From positions 2,108,759 to 2,172,758 of the forward strand of contig NZ_QCZE01000001.1 in NCBI RefSeq assembly GCF_003075035.1: 64,000 bases of DNA, given 5' to 3'. The translations under genes were made by a program, and so were the position numbers. The notes below the pieces were generated by a model. The model was not told the DNA's origin and ran no database searches. It was given only the letters and a program-made list of their open reading frames with translations. Below are positions 43,595-53,123 of the stretch, piece after piece; within the stretch, counting starts at the first letter, position 1; every line of letters begins with the position of its first letter. The stretch comes from Zobellella maritima (lineage in GTDB: Bacteria; Pseudomonadota; Gammaproteobacteria; Enterobacterales; Aeromonadaceae).

Positions 43595-44892
43595 CGGGAA
43601 ACCCCGTCCTTTTAGGGCGGGGAGGGATAGCACGGCGGCGTCAGCCGCCCCTGTTCCCGCTCCTCCTTTAAACTGGCTATCTATACAGTGTTTTACTAAG
43701 CTAAGCGCATGACGAAACGCGCCTACAAATATCGCTTTTACCCCACCCCCGAACAATCTGAGCTATTAGCCCGGACCTTCGGTTGTGTGCGTTTTGTCTA
43801 TAACTCGGTACTGCATTGGCGTACCGAAGCCTTCAATCAGCGCCAAGAAAAAATCGGTTACATTCAGGCCAACGCCCGGCTGACCGCCCTCAAGAAAAAG
43901 CCTGAACTGGCGTTTTTGTCCGAGGTGTCCTGCGTTCCCTTGCAGCAATGCCTGCGCCATCAGCAAACCGCATTCAAAAACTTCTTTGAGGGCCGTGCCA
44001 GGTACCCAGTCTTTAAAAGCAGAAAGCGCCGTCAGTCGATAGAGCTGACCCGCTCGGCGTTCAAGTACCGGGACGGCAAGCTGTTTCTCGCCAAGTCGAA
44101 AACCCCGCTGGCTATTCGCTGGAGCCGACCGCTTCCCGGCGAGCCCAGCACCATTACCGTTTCCAGGGATCCGGCAGGCCGCTACTTTGTCAGCTGCCAG
44201 TGCGAATTCGAGGCCCGGACGTTGCCCGTCACCCCCAATATGGCCGGCATTGACCTGGGTCTGAAAGACCTGTTTATCACCGACCAGGGTGAACGGATCG
44301 GCAATCCCCGCCATACCGCGAAATACGCCGCCAGGCTGGCGTTGGCACAGCGCCGGCTGAGCAAGAAAAAGCTCGGCTCGGCCAACCGCGCCAAGGCCCG
44401 GCAGAAGGTGGCGAAACTTCACGCCAACATCTCCGATTGCCGGCTGGACAACTTGCACAAGCTGTCCCGCAGATTGATTAACGAGAACCAAGTGATCTGC
44501 GTCGAATCCCTGACCGTGAAAAACATGATCCGCAACCGAAAGCTGAGCAAAGCCATTGCCGATGTTGGCTGGGGCGAATTTGTGCGCCAGTTGGTGTACA
44601 AGGCGGAATGGGCCGGGCGTTCACTGGTCGCCATTGACCAGTGGTTCCCCAGCTCAAAACGCTGCTCGGGTTGCGGACACACCCTTTCGTCGCTGCCGTT
44701 GTCGGTCAGGACATGGGACTGTCCCGAATGCGGGGCCAGCCACGACCGTGACATTAACGCCGCGACCAACATTAAAGCCGCCGGGCTGGCGGTGTTAGCC
44801 CTTGGAGAGAATGTAAGCGGCATGGGGTCAGTCTCCGTGTCCGGTTTTCGATGAATTGGGAATCCCCTTCCTTTAGGGAGGGGAGCAGTCAA
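43595..44892 (+). mobile_element. TnpB-only IS200/IS605-type element (IS1341-like)
   Basis: The element contains tnpB without tnpA. Both ends carry similar imperfect hairpins: CCCCGTCC-tttta-GGGCGGGG at the left (43602-43622) and CCCCTTCC-ttta-GGGAGGGG at the right (44864-44883). The right boundary is set provisionally after TCAA (44889-44892), the usual cleavage end of the family. The left boundary is approximate. It splits the copZ-cueR-copA gene group. It cannot transpose alone without a TnpA supplied elsewhere. Confidence 0.75.
43709..44854 (+). CDS. tnpB: TnpB RNA-guided endonuclease (IS605 OrfB family)
   Basis: 381 residues. N-terminal TKRAYKYRFYPTPEQSELLARTFGCVRFVYN, RuvC residues D182 (AGIDLGLKD), E266 (CVESL) and Asp in HDRDINAATN (346/348), and a zinc ribbon with C319, C322, C338 and C341. 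All catalytic residues are present, so the nuclease looks intact. TnpB uses an RNA from the element's right end to cut DNA matching the flank. The protein's last codons overlap the presumed guide-RNA region. It is antisense to the copper genes on both sides. Confidence 0.93.
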   Translation: MTKRAYKYRFYPTPEQSELLARTFGCVRFVYNSVLHWRTEAFNQRQEKIGYIQANARLTALKKKPELAFLSEVSCVPLQQCLRHQQTAFKNFFEGRARYPVFKSRKRRQSIELTRSAFKYRDGKLFLAKSKTPLAIRWSRPLPGEPSTITVSRDPAGRYFVSCQCEFEARTLPVTPNMAGIDLGLKDLFITDQGERIGNPRHTAKYAARLALAQRRLSKKKLGSANRAKARQKVAKLHANISDCRLDNLHKLSRRLINENQVICVESLTVKNMIRNRKLSKAIADVGWGEFVRQLVYKAEWAGRSLVAIDQWFPSSKRCSGCGHTLSSLPLSVRTWDCPECGASHDRDINAATNIKAAGLAVLALGENVSGMGSVSVSGFR

Positions 44893-44910
44893 CTCTGCCT
44901 CCCGGAGCAA
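44740..44910 (+). ncRNA. Predicted omegaRNA (reRNA) of the TnpB element
   Basis: By analogy with studied TnpB systems, the scaffold RNA comprises the 3' end of tnpB and the right-end hairpin (44864-44883). The guide would start just past the element border, about 44893 (CTCTGCCTCCCGGAGC...). The exact 5' end and border are not determined by the sequence; coordinates are approximate. Confidence 0.35.
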
Positions 44911-44911
44911 G

Positions 44912-44933
44912 AAAAACCCGGCACTGCGCCGGG
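44912..44933 (-). terminator. copZ terminator
   Basis: Stem CCCGGC / GCCGGG with a five-base loop, followed on the minus strand by GGGTTTTTC, ten bases past the copZ stop. It ends copZ transcripts before the TnpB element. Confidence 0.8.
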
Positions 44934-44943
44934 CGCTGGACAA

Positions 44944-45138
44944 TTATGCAGGCCGATAACCTGCTTCACTCAATGCCTCGACCAGCTCCTCCCGAGAGCA
45001 ATGACTTTCCACCCTGATGGTATGGCCGGGCAGATCGAACTCCAGCTCACAGGCCGGATCCAGCTCCGTCAGTGCCTTGTTAATCACACCGACACAGTGG
45101 CCGCAGGTCATCTCGGGCAGGGTAAAACTGATCATCAT
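44944..45138 (-). CDS. copZ: Copper chaperone CopZ-like HMA protein
   Basis: 64 residues, one heavy-metal-associated domain: MMISFTLPEMTCGHCVGVINKALTELDPACELEFDLPGHTIRVESHCSREELVEALSEAGYRP. The metal site is MTCGHC. It binds Cu(I) in the cytoplasm and passes it to CopA. GAGGAAAG precedes the ATG, and a MerR-type promoter with 19-bp spacer lies upstream. It is separated from cueR and copA by the TnpB element. Confidence 0.92.
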   Translation of the reverse strand: MMISFTLPEMTCGHCVGVINKALTELDPACELEFDLPGHTIRVESHCSREELVEALSEAGYRPA

Positions 45139-45167
45139 GCTTTCCTCATTGGTGGTTTGGTCCCACT

Positions 45168-45198
45168 ACTATCAACCTTACCACCATGGTAGGGTCAA
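45168..45198 (-). promoter_or_regulatory. CueR-type promoter of copZ
   Basis: On the minus strand: -35 TTGACC, 19-bp spacer with the dyad CCtTACCAccATGGTAgGG, -10 GATAGT. It is the same architecture as the copA promoter. Confidence 0.78.
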
Positions 45199-45430
45199 GT
45201 GTTTTTTGCCTTTCCACTACTATCTTCATGATGCAAATCGGCGACTAGCTGCGGGAAGAGGTGAATGTAGCGGAATGAGTCGTGCTCCCACCCGCAATGG
45301 CCTGGATGACCCGCATCCGGCCGCAAGCACACCCTACGATTTGGTAACTCTCGATCTGATGAAGGCTTCGAGCCCAGACTGATCCGCCCCTCAGAGACAT
45401 GGGCTACACCCTGGATGCCCCCGAATAAAA
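45199..45430. other. Intergenic region, no gene seen
   Basis: About 230 bases between the copZ promoter and the gabT terminator. Open frames here have no ribosome site or family resemblance. No repeat shared with the rest of the window was noticed. Confidence 0.4.
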
Positions 45431-45457
45431 ATAAAAAAGGCGGGCACAAGGCCCGCC
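45431..45457 (-). terminator. gabDT terminator
   Basis: Stem GGCGGGC / GCCCGCC with loop ACAAG, followed on the minus strand by TTTTTTATTTTTATT. A strong rho-independent terminator 25 bases past gabT. Confidence 0.9.
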
Positions 45458-45481
45458 AAGGATGTGATGACTCGACGTTAC

Positions 45482-46771
45482 TCACACTGTCTGGATCAAT
45501 TCCGCCAGTGACGCTTCCAGCAGATCCAGACCTTCATTGACCAACTCCAACGGAGAGGTCAAGGGCGGCAAGAAGCGAATTACGTTGCCCCGTACCCCAC
45601 AGGACAACATCAATACTCCCTTCTCGATACCCTTGGCGACAAGTGCCTTGGTCAGTTCGGCATTGGGCTGATCAACATCCCCATCGTTGACCAGTTCCAT
45701 CGCCACCATGGCACCCAGGTTGCGCACATGCCCAATGTGCGCGGGGTACTTGGCTTGCAGCGCAGACAAACGGCGGTTCATCAGCTCGCCGATGGCCAGT
45801 GCCTGCTGACAAAGCTGTTCTTCTTCGATCACTTTCAGCACTTCCAGCGCCGCCGCACAGGCCAGCGGGAAGGCCGCATAGGTCCCACCCAGGCCGCCCG
45901 GATTGGCCGCATCCATAATGTCGGCCTTGCCGACCACCGCCGCCAGCGGGAAACCGCCGGCAATGCCCTTGGCCATGGTCATCATATCCGGCTCGATACC
46001 GGCGTATTCGGTAGCGAACATCTTGCCGGTACGCCCGAATCCGGTCTGGATTTCGTCACAGATCATCAAGATGCCATGCTGGTCACACAGCTCGCGCAGG
46101 GCCTGCAGGAATTCGGCTGGCGCCTGGTAGAAACCACCCTCACCCTGTACCGGCTCGATGATGATGGCCGCGACCCGACCCGGCTCGATATCGCAATGGA
46201 ACAGCTCATCCAACGCCTTCAGCGACTGAGCCATAGTCACACCATGGTACTCATTCGGGAATGGAAGATGATAGATCTCGCCGGGGAAAGGACCGAAACC
46301 CGCCTTGTAGGGCGCCACCTTGCCGGTCAGGCCCATGGCCATGTTGGTACGACCGTGGAAGCCGCCGTTGAAGGCGATGATACCGGAGCGCTTGGTATGG
46401 GCGCGGGCAATCTTGACCGCGTTTTCCACCGCTTCGGCCCCTGTGGTCACGAAGACGGCCTTTTTGCGGCTATCGCCGGGAGCCAGCTCGACCAGCTTTT
46501 CGGCCAATTCCACCACGTTCTCATAGGGAGTGACCATGGCACAGGTGTGGCTGAAGCGCTCCAGCTGCTCGGCCACCGCCGCCTTGATGCGCGGATGAGA
46601 GTGACCGGTATTGACCACGGCGATGCCGGCGGCGAAGTCGATAAAACGACGGCCTTCTACATCCCAGATTTCGTTATTAACGGCGCGGTCAACATACACG
46701 GCGGCCATATTGCCCATACCACGGGCAAAGACGGCATCTTTGCGCTGTTGCAGATCTTGGTTCTTGCTCAT
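45482..46771 (-). CDS. gabT: 4-aminobutyrate aminotransferase GabT
   Basis: 429 residues, class-III PLP aminotransferase. Motifs: DFAAGIAVVNTGHSHPRI, VTTGAEAVENAVKIARAHTKRSG, FHGRTNMAMGLTGK, EPVQGEGGFYQAP, DEIQTGFGRTGKMFA, and PLP lysine in TMAKGIAGGFPLAA. It transfers the amino group of GABA to 2-oxoglutarate, giving succinate semialdehyde. It is encoded 25 bases after gabD. A small deviation from the enteric sequence (GTYAAFPLAC instead of GTYAGNPLAC) lies near the active site, and its effect is unknown. Ends in a strong terminator. Confidence 0.95.
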   Translation of the reverse strand: MSKNQDLQQRKDAVFARGMGNMAAVYVDRAVNNEIWDVEGRRFIDFAAGIAVVNTGHSHPRIKAAVAEQLERFSHTCAMVTPYENVVELAEKLVELAPGDSRKKAVFVTTGAEAVENAVKIARAHTKRSGIIAFNGGFHGRTNMAMGLTGKVAPYKAGFGPFPGEIYHLPFPNEYHGVTMAQSLKALDELFHCDIEPGRVAAIIIEPVQGEGGFYQAPAEFLQALRELCDQHGILMICDEIQTGFGRTGKMFATEYAGIEPDMMTMAKGIAGGFPLAAVVGKADIMDAANPGGLGGTYAAFPLACAAALEVLKVIEEEQLCQQALAIGELMNRRLSALQAKYPAHIGHVRNLGAMVAMELVNDGDVDQPNAELTKALVAKGIEKGVLMLSCGVRGNVIRFLPPLTSPLELVNEGLDLLEASLAELIQTV

Positions 46772-46796
46772 CGTCTTGTCTCCTGAATAATCCTGC

Positions 46797-48260
<1,464 letters not shown>

Positions 48261-48476
48261 TCGGACTCCGCCCTCGGTGTTGATTCATCCTTGCCCGGGG
48301 CCACCGGGCTGGCATATCGGCCTTGACCCGGCACGAATTCACCACAGCATCCGGCATAAGTCCGGGAGGGTGCCGTTCGTTACCGACATTGGCCATACTT
48401 TGATTGCATGTTAGCCTTGTGTTTAAAGTCTTATAAATGATGACGTATCAACATTCACATTGAAGAATCTCAAACT

Positions 48477-49409
48477 ATGAGTCAAACAAGCAGACCCGTG
48501 CTGGGACAAATCGGTGACTATGAGATCCGCCTGCTCAAACTGTTCAAGACGGTAGTGGAGTGCGGCGGGTTTTCCGCGGCGGAAACCGAGCTCAATATCA
48601 GCCGTTCCACCATCAGCGTGCATATGGCCAACCTGGAAAACCGGCTCAAGCTGAAACTGTGCCGACGCGGCCGCTCGGGTTTTGCCCTAACCGACGATGG
48701 CGTGGTGATCTACGAATCGGCCAAGCGGCTGTTCTCTCGGCTGGAAGAGTTCCGTTATACGGTCAACGAACTGCATGAACAGCTCAGCGGCGAACTGAAG
48801 ATAGTGTCCAGCGATAACATTTGGCTGGAAGATGAATTCCCCATGGCAGATATCTTTGCTTCCCTGGGAGAACTAGCGCCGGATGTGAATGTCAGTGTCG
48901 ACGTTGCCCACATGGGCGAAATCGAGCGCCGGGTACTCAGCGAAGATGCCGACATCGGCTTTATCCACTACCACAGGGATCTGGAAGGACTGGATTATCA
49001 TCACCTGTACCAGGTGCATTGCTTCCTGTATTGCAGTGATCGCCACCCCCTATTCGAGGAAAGGGAGTCCGATGCCCTCCTCGCCAGGCTGGGTGATTAC
49101 AAGTTTATTCATCCGGGTATCTATACTAACCCCGAAGCCAGCGCCCAGGTGCAGGGCTTTAACATCGCCGGTCGGGCCTACCACTACGAGCCCAGGGCCG
49201 CCTTGATTCTGTCAGGGCAATATATCGGTTTCCTGCCGGAAAGCTTCGCCCGCCGCTGGGTGGAAAGCGGTCGTTTGAAGGCCCTGCTACCCGAGCAGAA
49301 AAACCATTACCTGGGCATTTCCGCCATCACCCGCAGCCATGGTCGCCAGAGCCGGCTGAAGGGACTGTTCCTGCAATTGCTGTACGATCACCTGCAAGCC
49401 GCGCCCTGA
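48477..49409 (+). CDS. LysR-family transcriptional regulator
   Basis: 310 residues. The N-terminal winged helix is LLKLFKTVVECGGFSAAETELNISRSTISVHMANLENRLKLKLCRRGRSGFALTDDG, with a C-terminal periplasmic-binding-like effector domain (ELKIVSSDNIWLED, GFIHYHRDLEG, ALILSGQYIGFLPESFARRWV). It is divergent from gabDT and upstream of the TRAP operon, so it may control either or both. LysR regulators usually bind between divergent genes. Effector unknown. Confidence 0.92.
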   Translation: MSQTSRPVLGQIGDYEIRLLKLFKTVVECGGFSAAETELNISRSTISVHMANLENRLKLKLCRRGRSGFALTDDGVVIYESAKRLFSRLEEFRYTVNELHEQLSGELKIVSSDNIWLEDEFPMADIFASLGELAPDVNVSVDVAHMGEIERRVLSEDADIGFIHYHRDLEGLDYHHLYQVHCFLYCSDRHPLFEERESDALLARLGDYKFIHPGIYTNPEASAQVQGFNIAGRAYHYEPRAALILSGQYIGFLPESFARRWVESGRLKALLPEQKNHYLGISAITRSHGRQSRLKGLFLQLLYDHLQAAP

Positions 49410-49683
49410 GTCCGGATTTCGGGCCGGCTCCGCTGCGTGACTCGCCTCACAGAATAGCAAACCAATATGCTGAGTTTTTGCATAATGATAGTTTTTACTG
49501 CTGCTATCACTTAGTTTTCCGCTGTTTGTTTGACATTGGTCAAACCAAACATGAATGATTATGTATTTAACCCCTTTTGAGACTGGCGCAGACTGACATC
49601 GCCCAAAAGGGTACCCAATACAAAATACCGACTTTGAGTTCGACTCAAGGCTGATGGAATGTGATAACACAAGGGACTACAAC

Positions 49684-50691
49684 ATGACTCATATCTGGAG
49701 CTCCGCCCGTACTAAAATTGCCGCCTCTCTGATTGCCGTTGCCGGCATGGGCGCCACCATGGAAGCCATGGCTGCCGATGTGACCTGGCGCTTCACCAAC
49801 CTGTACTCCCGCGGCACCGCCTTCGGCGATGTCTACCAGTCTTTTGCCGACAAGATAGAAGCCGACTCCAACGGCCGCATGAAAATCAACATGCTCTATG
49901 CCGGTGAAGGCGTCGATACCAATGGCATCATAGGTGCCACCAAGTCAGGTCTGCTCGACATGGCCGCCCCCTTCCAGCCCATGCATGCCGGCGAAATCCC
50001 CTTCGGCGTGGTTGAAGTCGGCCTGCCCGGTACCAGCGGTACCCTTGAAGAGTTGAACGCCCAGTTTTATGACAAAGGCTGGTCCGAAGTGCTGACCGAA
50101 GCCTATGATCGCCACGGTCTGGTGTGGCTGGATCCCTATTTTCAGCCTGGCGTCTATGTCATCACCAAGACCAAGATAGAATCCATTGAAGACTTCAAGG
50201 GCTTGAAAATCCGTGCTCCTGGCGCCTATGGCCGCTTCTTCCGTGAGCTGGGCGCATCTCCGGTCAACATGGCCTGGGGCGAAGTCTATACCAGCCTGGC
50301 CACCGGCGTTATCGACGGTACCATAGGTTCCAACCTGATCGATCACCGTGACGGCAACTTTGCCGAAGTGGCCAAGTTTATGTACCCGCTGCCGGTGTCC
50401 AGCGCCCAGGCCCTGCCCGTTCTGGTAAACAAGAACGCCTGGAACAAGCTGCCCGACGACTTGAAGCAGGTAGTACGTGATGCCGCCAAGTGGCACGCCA
50501 AGGAACAGGCAGAGAAGTCCGCCCTGTGGGAACAGGAAGCCGTGGCCGACATGCAAAAAATCGGCATGGTCTGGAGCCCCGAGGCCTCCGACGCAGACAA
50601 GGCCCAGTGGCAGCAGGCGGCCGAAGCCGTTTGGGCTCACTATGGTAAAACCGACAAATACAGCTCTCGTCTCGTAGAACTGATGAAGTAA
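49684..50691 (+). CDS. dctP: TRAP transporter substrate-binding protein (DctP family)
   Basis: 335 residues from the ATG at 49684 (AAGGGA upstream). Signal peptide ending MEAMAADVTW. TRAP fold: WRFTNLYSRGTAFGDVYQSFADKIEADSNGRMKINMLYAGEG, substrate-binding Arg in FKGLKIRAPGAYGRFFRELGASPVNMAWGEVYTSLATGVIDGTIGSN. It delivers an organic acid or related solute to the DctQM permease. The 270-base leader includes a CCCTTTTG/CAAAAGGG stem with a long loop (49572-49611). Ligand unknown; its place beside gabDT hints at an amino-acid-derived substrate. Confidence 0.92.
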   Translation: MTHIWSSARTKIAASLIAVAGMGATMEAMAADVTWRFTNLYSRGTAFGDVYQSFADKIEADSNGRMKINMLYAGEGVDTNGIIGATKSGLLDMAAPFQPMHAGEIPFGVVEVGLPGTSGTLEELNAQFYDKGWSEVLTEAYDRHGLVWLDPYFQPGVYVITKTKIESIEDFKGLKIRAPGAYGRFFRELGASPVNMAWGEVYTSLATGVIDGTIGSNLIDHRDGNFAEVAKFMYPLPVSSAQALPVLVNKNAWNKLPDDLKQVVRDAAKWHAKEQAEKSALWEQEAVADMQKIGMVWSPEASDADKAQWQQAAEAVWAHYGKTDKYSSRLVELMK

Positions 50692-50708
50692 ACCCCTTCC
50701 AATGATAT

Positions 50709-50734
50709 AGCCCCGCCCCGCGGCGGGGCTGCTG
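50709..50734 (+). terminator. Intercistronic terminator/attenuator between dctP and dctQ
   Basis: Perfect 9-bp stem AGCCCCGCC / GGCGGGGCT with loop CCGC, followed by GCTGTTTTC. It probably lowers permease expression relative to the binding protein. Confidence 0.75.
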
Positions 50735-50755
50735 TTTTCATTCCATGGATGCATA

Positions 50756-51286
50756 ATGAAAAAACTACTTTGTTTATGGTGTAAAGGGACCGCACTGCTA
50801 GTGTCGACCGTCGGTCATACCATCGCCCTGGCCCTTCCCCTGCTGGCGGCAACCCTTGCCTTTGAAGTGTTTTCCCGTTACGTACTCAACAGCCCGACCA
50901 TGTGGGCCTACGACGTGTCGCTGTTTCTATTCGGTTATATCGGTGCCTTGTGCGGCGCCAGCGGCCAGCTTAAAAAGGCGCACATCAACGTCGATATCCT
51001 CTACCTGTCGGTATCACAGCGAACCAAAAATATCTTCGATCTGGTATCCAATACCCTGGGCGGCTTCTTTTTAATCATAGTGGCCAGTAAAAGCTGGGAA
51101 AAAGCGCTGGAGGCCATCGATTTTGGTTATACCCGCCAGTCCGAATGGGGTCCTTCCATCGGCCATTTCTGGGTGATGGTGACCGCCGCCGCCCTGCTGT
51201 TTCTGCTGCAGTTGTCCAGTGATATGTTGAAAGACGCCTGGCAGCTGATCACCGGTGAATCCCTGCTGTCCGAGGATGATGAATAA
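50756..51286 (+). CDS. dctQ: TRAP transporter small permease subunit DctQ
   Basis: 176 residues with four membrane segments. DctQ features: LAFEVFSRYVLNSPTMWAYDVSLFLFGYIGALCGASGQLKKAHINVDILYL and a C-terminal amphipathic acidic tail. It joins DctM to form the sodium-driven permease. The stop codon overlaps the dctM start (TAATG). The start MKKLLCLW is preceded by little ribosome-site sequence, so it may depend on readthrough from dctP. Confidence 0.92.
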   Translation: MKKLLCLWCKGTALLVSTVGHTIALALPLLAATLAFEVFSRYVLNSPTMWAYDVSLFLFGYIGALCGASGQLKKAHINVDILYLSVSQRTKNIFDLVSNTLGGFFLIIVASKSWEKALEAIDFGYTRQSEWGPSIGHFWVMVTAAALLFLLQLSSDMLKDAWQLITGESLLSEDDE

Positions 51287-52602
51287 TGAGTATCGAGTTG
51301 TTGACCGGCCTGCTGCTGCTGGGCGTACTGGTTTCCTTTGCACTGGGCGCCCAGGTAGGCCTGGCTCTGGGCGGCATAGCCATGCTGATCGGCTACGCCA
51401 CCTGGGGTGAGGGTATTTTCAACATAGTGCCCACCACCATAGAGAGCACCCTGTTCAGCTTTGTACTGCTGGCGATTCCGCTCTATATCTACATGGGCCA
51501 GCTGCTGACCCGCTCCGGTATCGGCGATGCCATGTTCAAGGCCAGCCAGTTGGTGATTGGCCGCATTCGCGGCTCGCTGGCGATCAGCGTCATCGGCGTC
51601 TGCTCCATGATCGGCGCCATGGTCGGCATTATCGGTGCCGGCATTATGACCTCCGGCAGTATTGCCCTGCGCCCTATGCTGGAACGAGGTTACGATAAAA
51701 AGCTGGCACTCGGTGTCATCATGGCCGGCGGGGGGCTGGGCATACTGATCCCGCCCAGCATCCCTATGATATTGTTCAGCTCCACCACCCAGACCTCGGT
51801 CGGCAAGATGTTCGTCGCCGCCCTGGTGCCGGCACTGATCTCCATCACCGTCATGGTGCTCTATGTGGTGATCTCCTGTAAACGGAACCCCGAGCGCGCG
51901 CCCGTCGGCCATGCTCTGGACGTGCCCCAAAACGCTCGCGAGCGCTTCATTACCCTGCGCGACGGCTTCATGGCGCTGGCCCTGATCGTACTGGTGCTCG
52001 GCAGCATCATCACCGGTATTGCCACACCCACCGAGTCCGGCGCCATTGGCGTGGTCGGTGCCCTGTTGCTGGCCCTGATGTACAAACGTTTCAAACTCAA
52101 GATGATGAAGCGTTCCGGCGTAGAAACCGCTTTGCTGGTCAGCGTGGCCATCTGGATAGTGCTCGGTGCCTCTGTGTTCAGCAACTTCCACCTGCTGATG
52201 GGCGTACAGGGCATGGTGGCCGATTTTGCTGCCGGGCTGGACCTGCCCCCCATCATGATCATCCTGATGATGCAGGTCATCATGTTGCTGCTCGGCTTTA
52301 TCATCGACGAGATGATCATCGTGCTGATCTGTGCGCCCCTGTTCACTCCTATCGCCATCAGCCTGGGCTACGATCCTATCTGGTTCGGTATCCTGATGAT
52401 CCTGAACATAGAGATTGCAGTACAGACACCGCCTTATGGCTTTGCGTTGTTCTACCTGAAAGGCATAGCGCCTCCGGGGGTGACCATGATGGATATCTAC
52501 AAGTCGGTGTTGCCGTTTGTCATGCTCAAACTGGGCGTCTTGATCCTGTGCATGCTGGTACCGGAAATAGTGACCTGGCTTCCAAACAAACTGATGGGAT
52601 AA
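51286..52602 (+). CDS. dctM: TRAP transporter large permease subunit DctM
   Basis: 438 residues, about 12 membrane segments. DctM motifs: FSFVLLAIPLYIYMGQLLTRSGIGDAMFKASQLVIGRIRGSLAISVIGVCSMIGAMVGIIGAGIM, GGGLGILIPPSIPMILFS, GIATPTESGAIGVVGALLLAL, and C-terminal QTPPYGFALFYLKG. It carries the substrate translocation path. Its start overlaps dctQ by one base. A Usp gene follows six bases later. Confidence 0.95.
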   Translation: MSIELLTGLLLLGVLVSFALGAQVGLALGGIAMLIGYATWGEGIFNIVPTTIESTLFSFVLLAIPLYIYMGQLLTRSGIGDAMFKASQLVIGRIRGSLAISVIGVCSMIGAMVGIIGAGIMTSGSIALRPMLERGYDKKLALGVIMAGGGLGILIPPSIPMILFSSTTQTSVGKMFVAALVPALISITVMVLYVVISCKRNPERAPVGHALDVPQNARERFITLRDGFMALALIVLVLGSIITGIATPTESGAIGVVGALLLALMYKRFKLKMMKRSGVETALLVSVAIWIVLGASVFSNFHLLMGVQGMVADFAAGLDLPPIMIILMMQVIMLLLGFIIDEMIIVLICAPLFTPIAISLGYDPIWFGILMILNIEIAVQTPPYGFALFYLKGIAPPGVTMMDIYKSVLPFVMLKLGVLILCMLVPEIVTWLPNKLMG

Positions 52603-52608
52603 CGGACC

Positions 52609-53031
52609 ATGTTTTCACAAATATTGTTACCACTGGACTTTGAGCACCAGCAACTGTATCCCAAGGTGATGAAGGCAGCACTCAAGCTATGCCATCCCGC
52701 CGGCAAGATCAACCTGCTCTATGTCAACTCGGCGCGCATCCATCATGCGGCTGCGCCGCTGCTGTCCAATGAGCTGCTCGATAAGCTGGACGCCGCCATG
52801 AAGCAGCAACTACAGGCGTTTATGGATAAGGAAATCCCCGTGGCTCAGCAGGGTCGGTTATGGCTGAAACGCGGCGTGGTGTACGACACCATTCTGGCTC
52901 AGGCCAAGAAGCAGCAGACCGATCTGATCGTCATGCCCGCTTCCCGGCCAGGAGCGGAAACCTACCTGCTGGGCTCAAACTCATCCCGAGTGGTCAGACA
53001 CGCGGACTGTGCTGTACTGGTGATCCGTTAG
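52609..53031 (+). CDS. UspA-family protein linked to the TRAP operon (TeaD-like)
   Basis: 140 residues: MFSQILLPLDFEHQQLYPKVMKAALKLCHPAGKINLLYV, and a C-terminal nucleotide-binding loop YLLGSNSSRVVRHADCAVLVIR of the G-x2-G/S type. Placement directly behind a dctM gene matches TeaD of the Halomonas ectoine TRAP system, a Usp protein that limits transport by binding ATP. The same role here is inference. No terminator is obvious after it. Confidence 0.85.
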   Translation: MFSQILLPLDFEHQQLYPKVMKAALKLCHPAGKINLLYVNSARIHHAAAPLLSNELLDKLDAAMKQQLQAFMDKEIPVAQQGRLWLKRGVVYDTILAQAKKQQTDLIVMPASRPGAETYLLGSNSSRVVRHADCAVLVIR

Positions 53032-53123
53032 CACTGTTCGATAACCGTGCCTGCAGCAGGCCCTGCTTCGATAGCGGACAGCTGCAGGCGCATTTGCTCC
53101 CTTCCCCCATCCCACCGAGCAAG

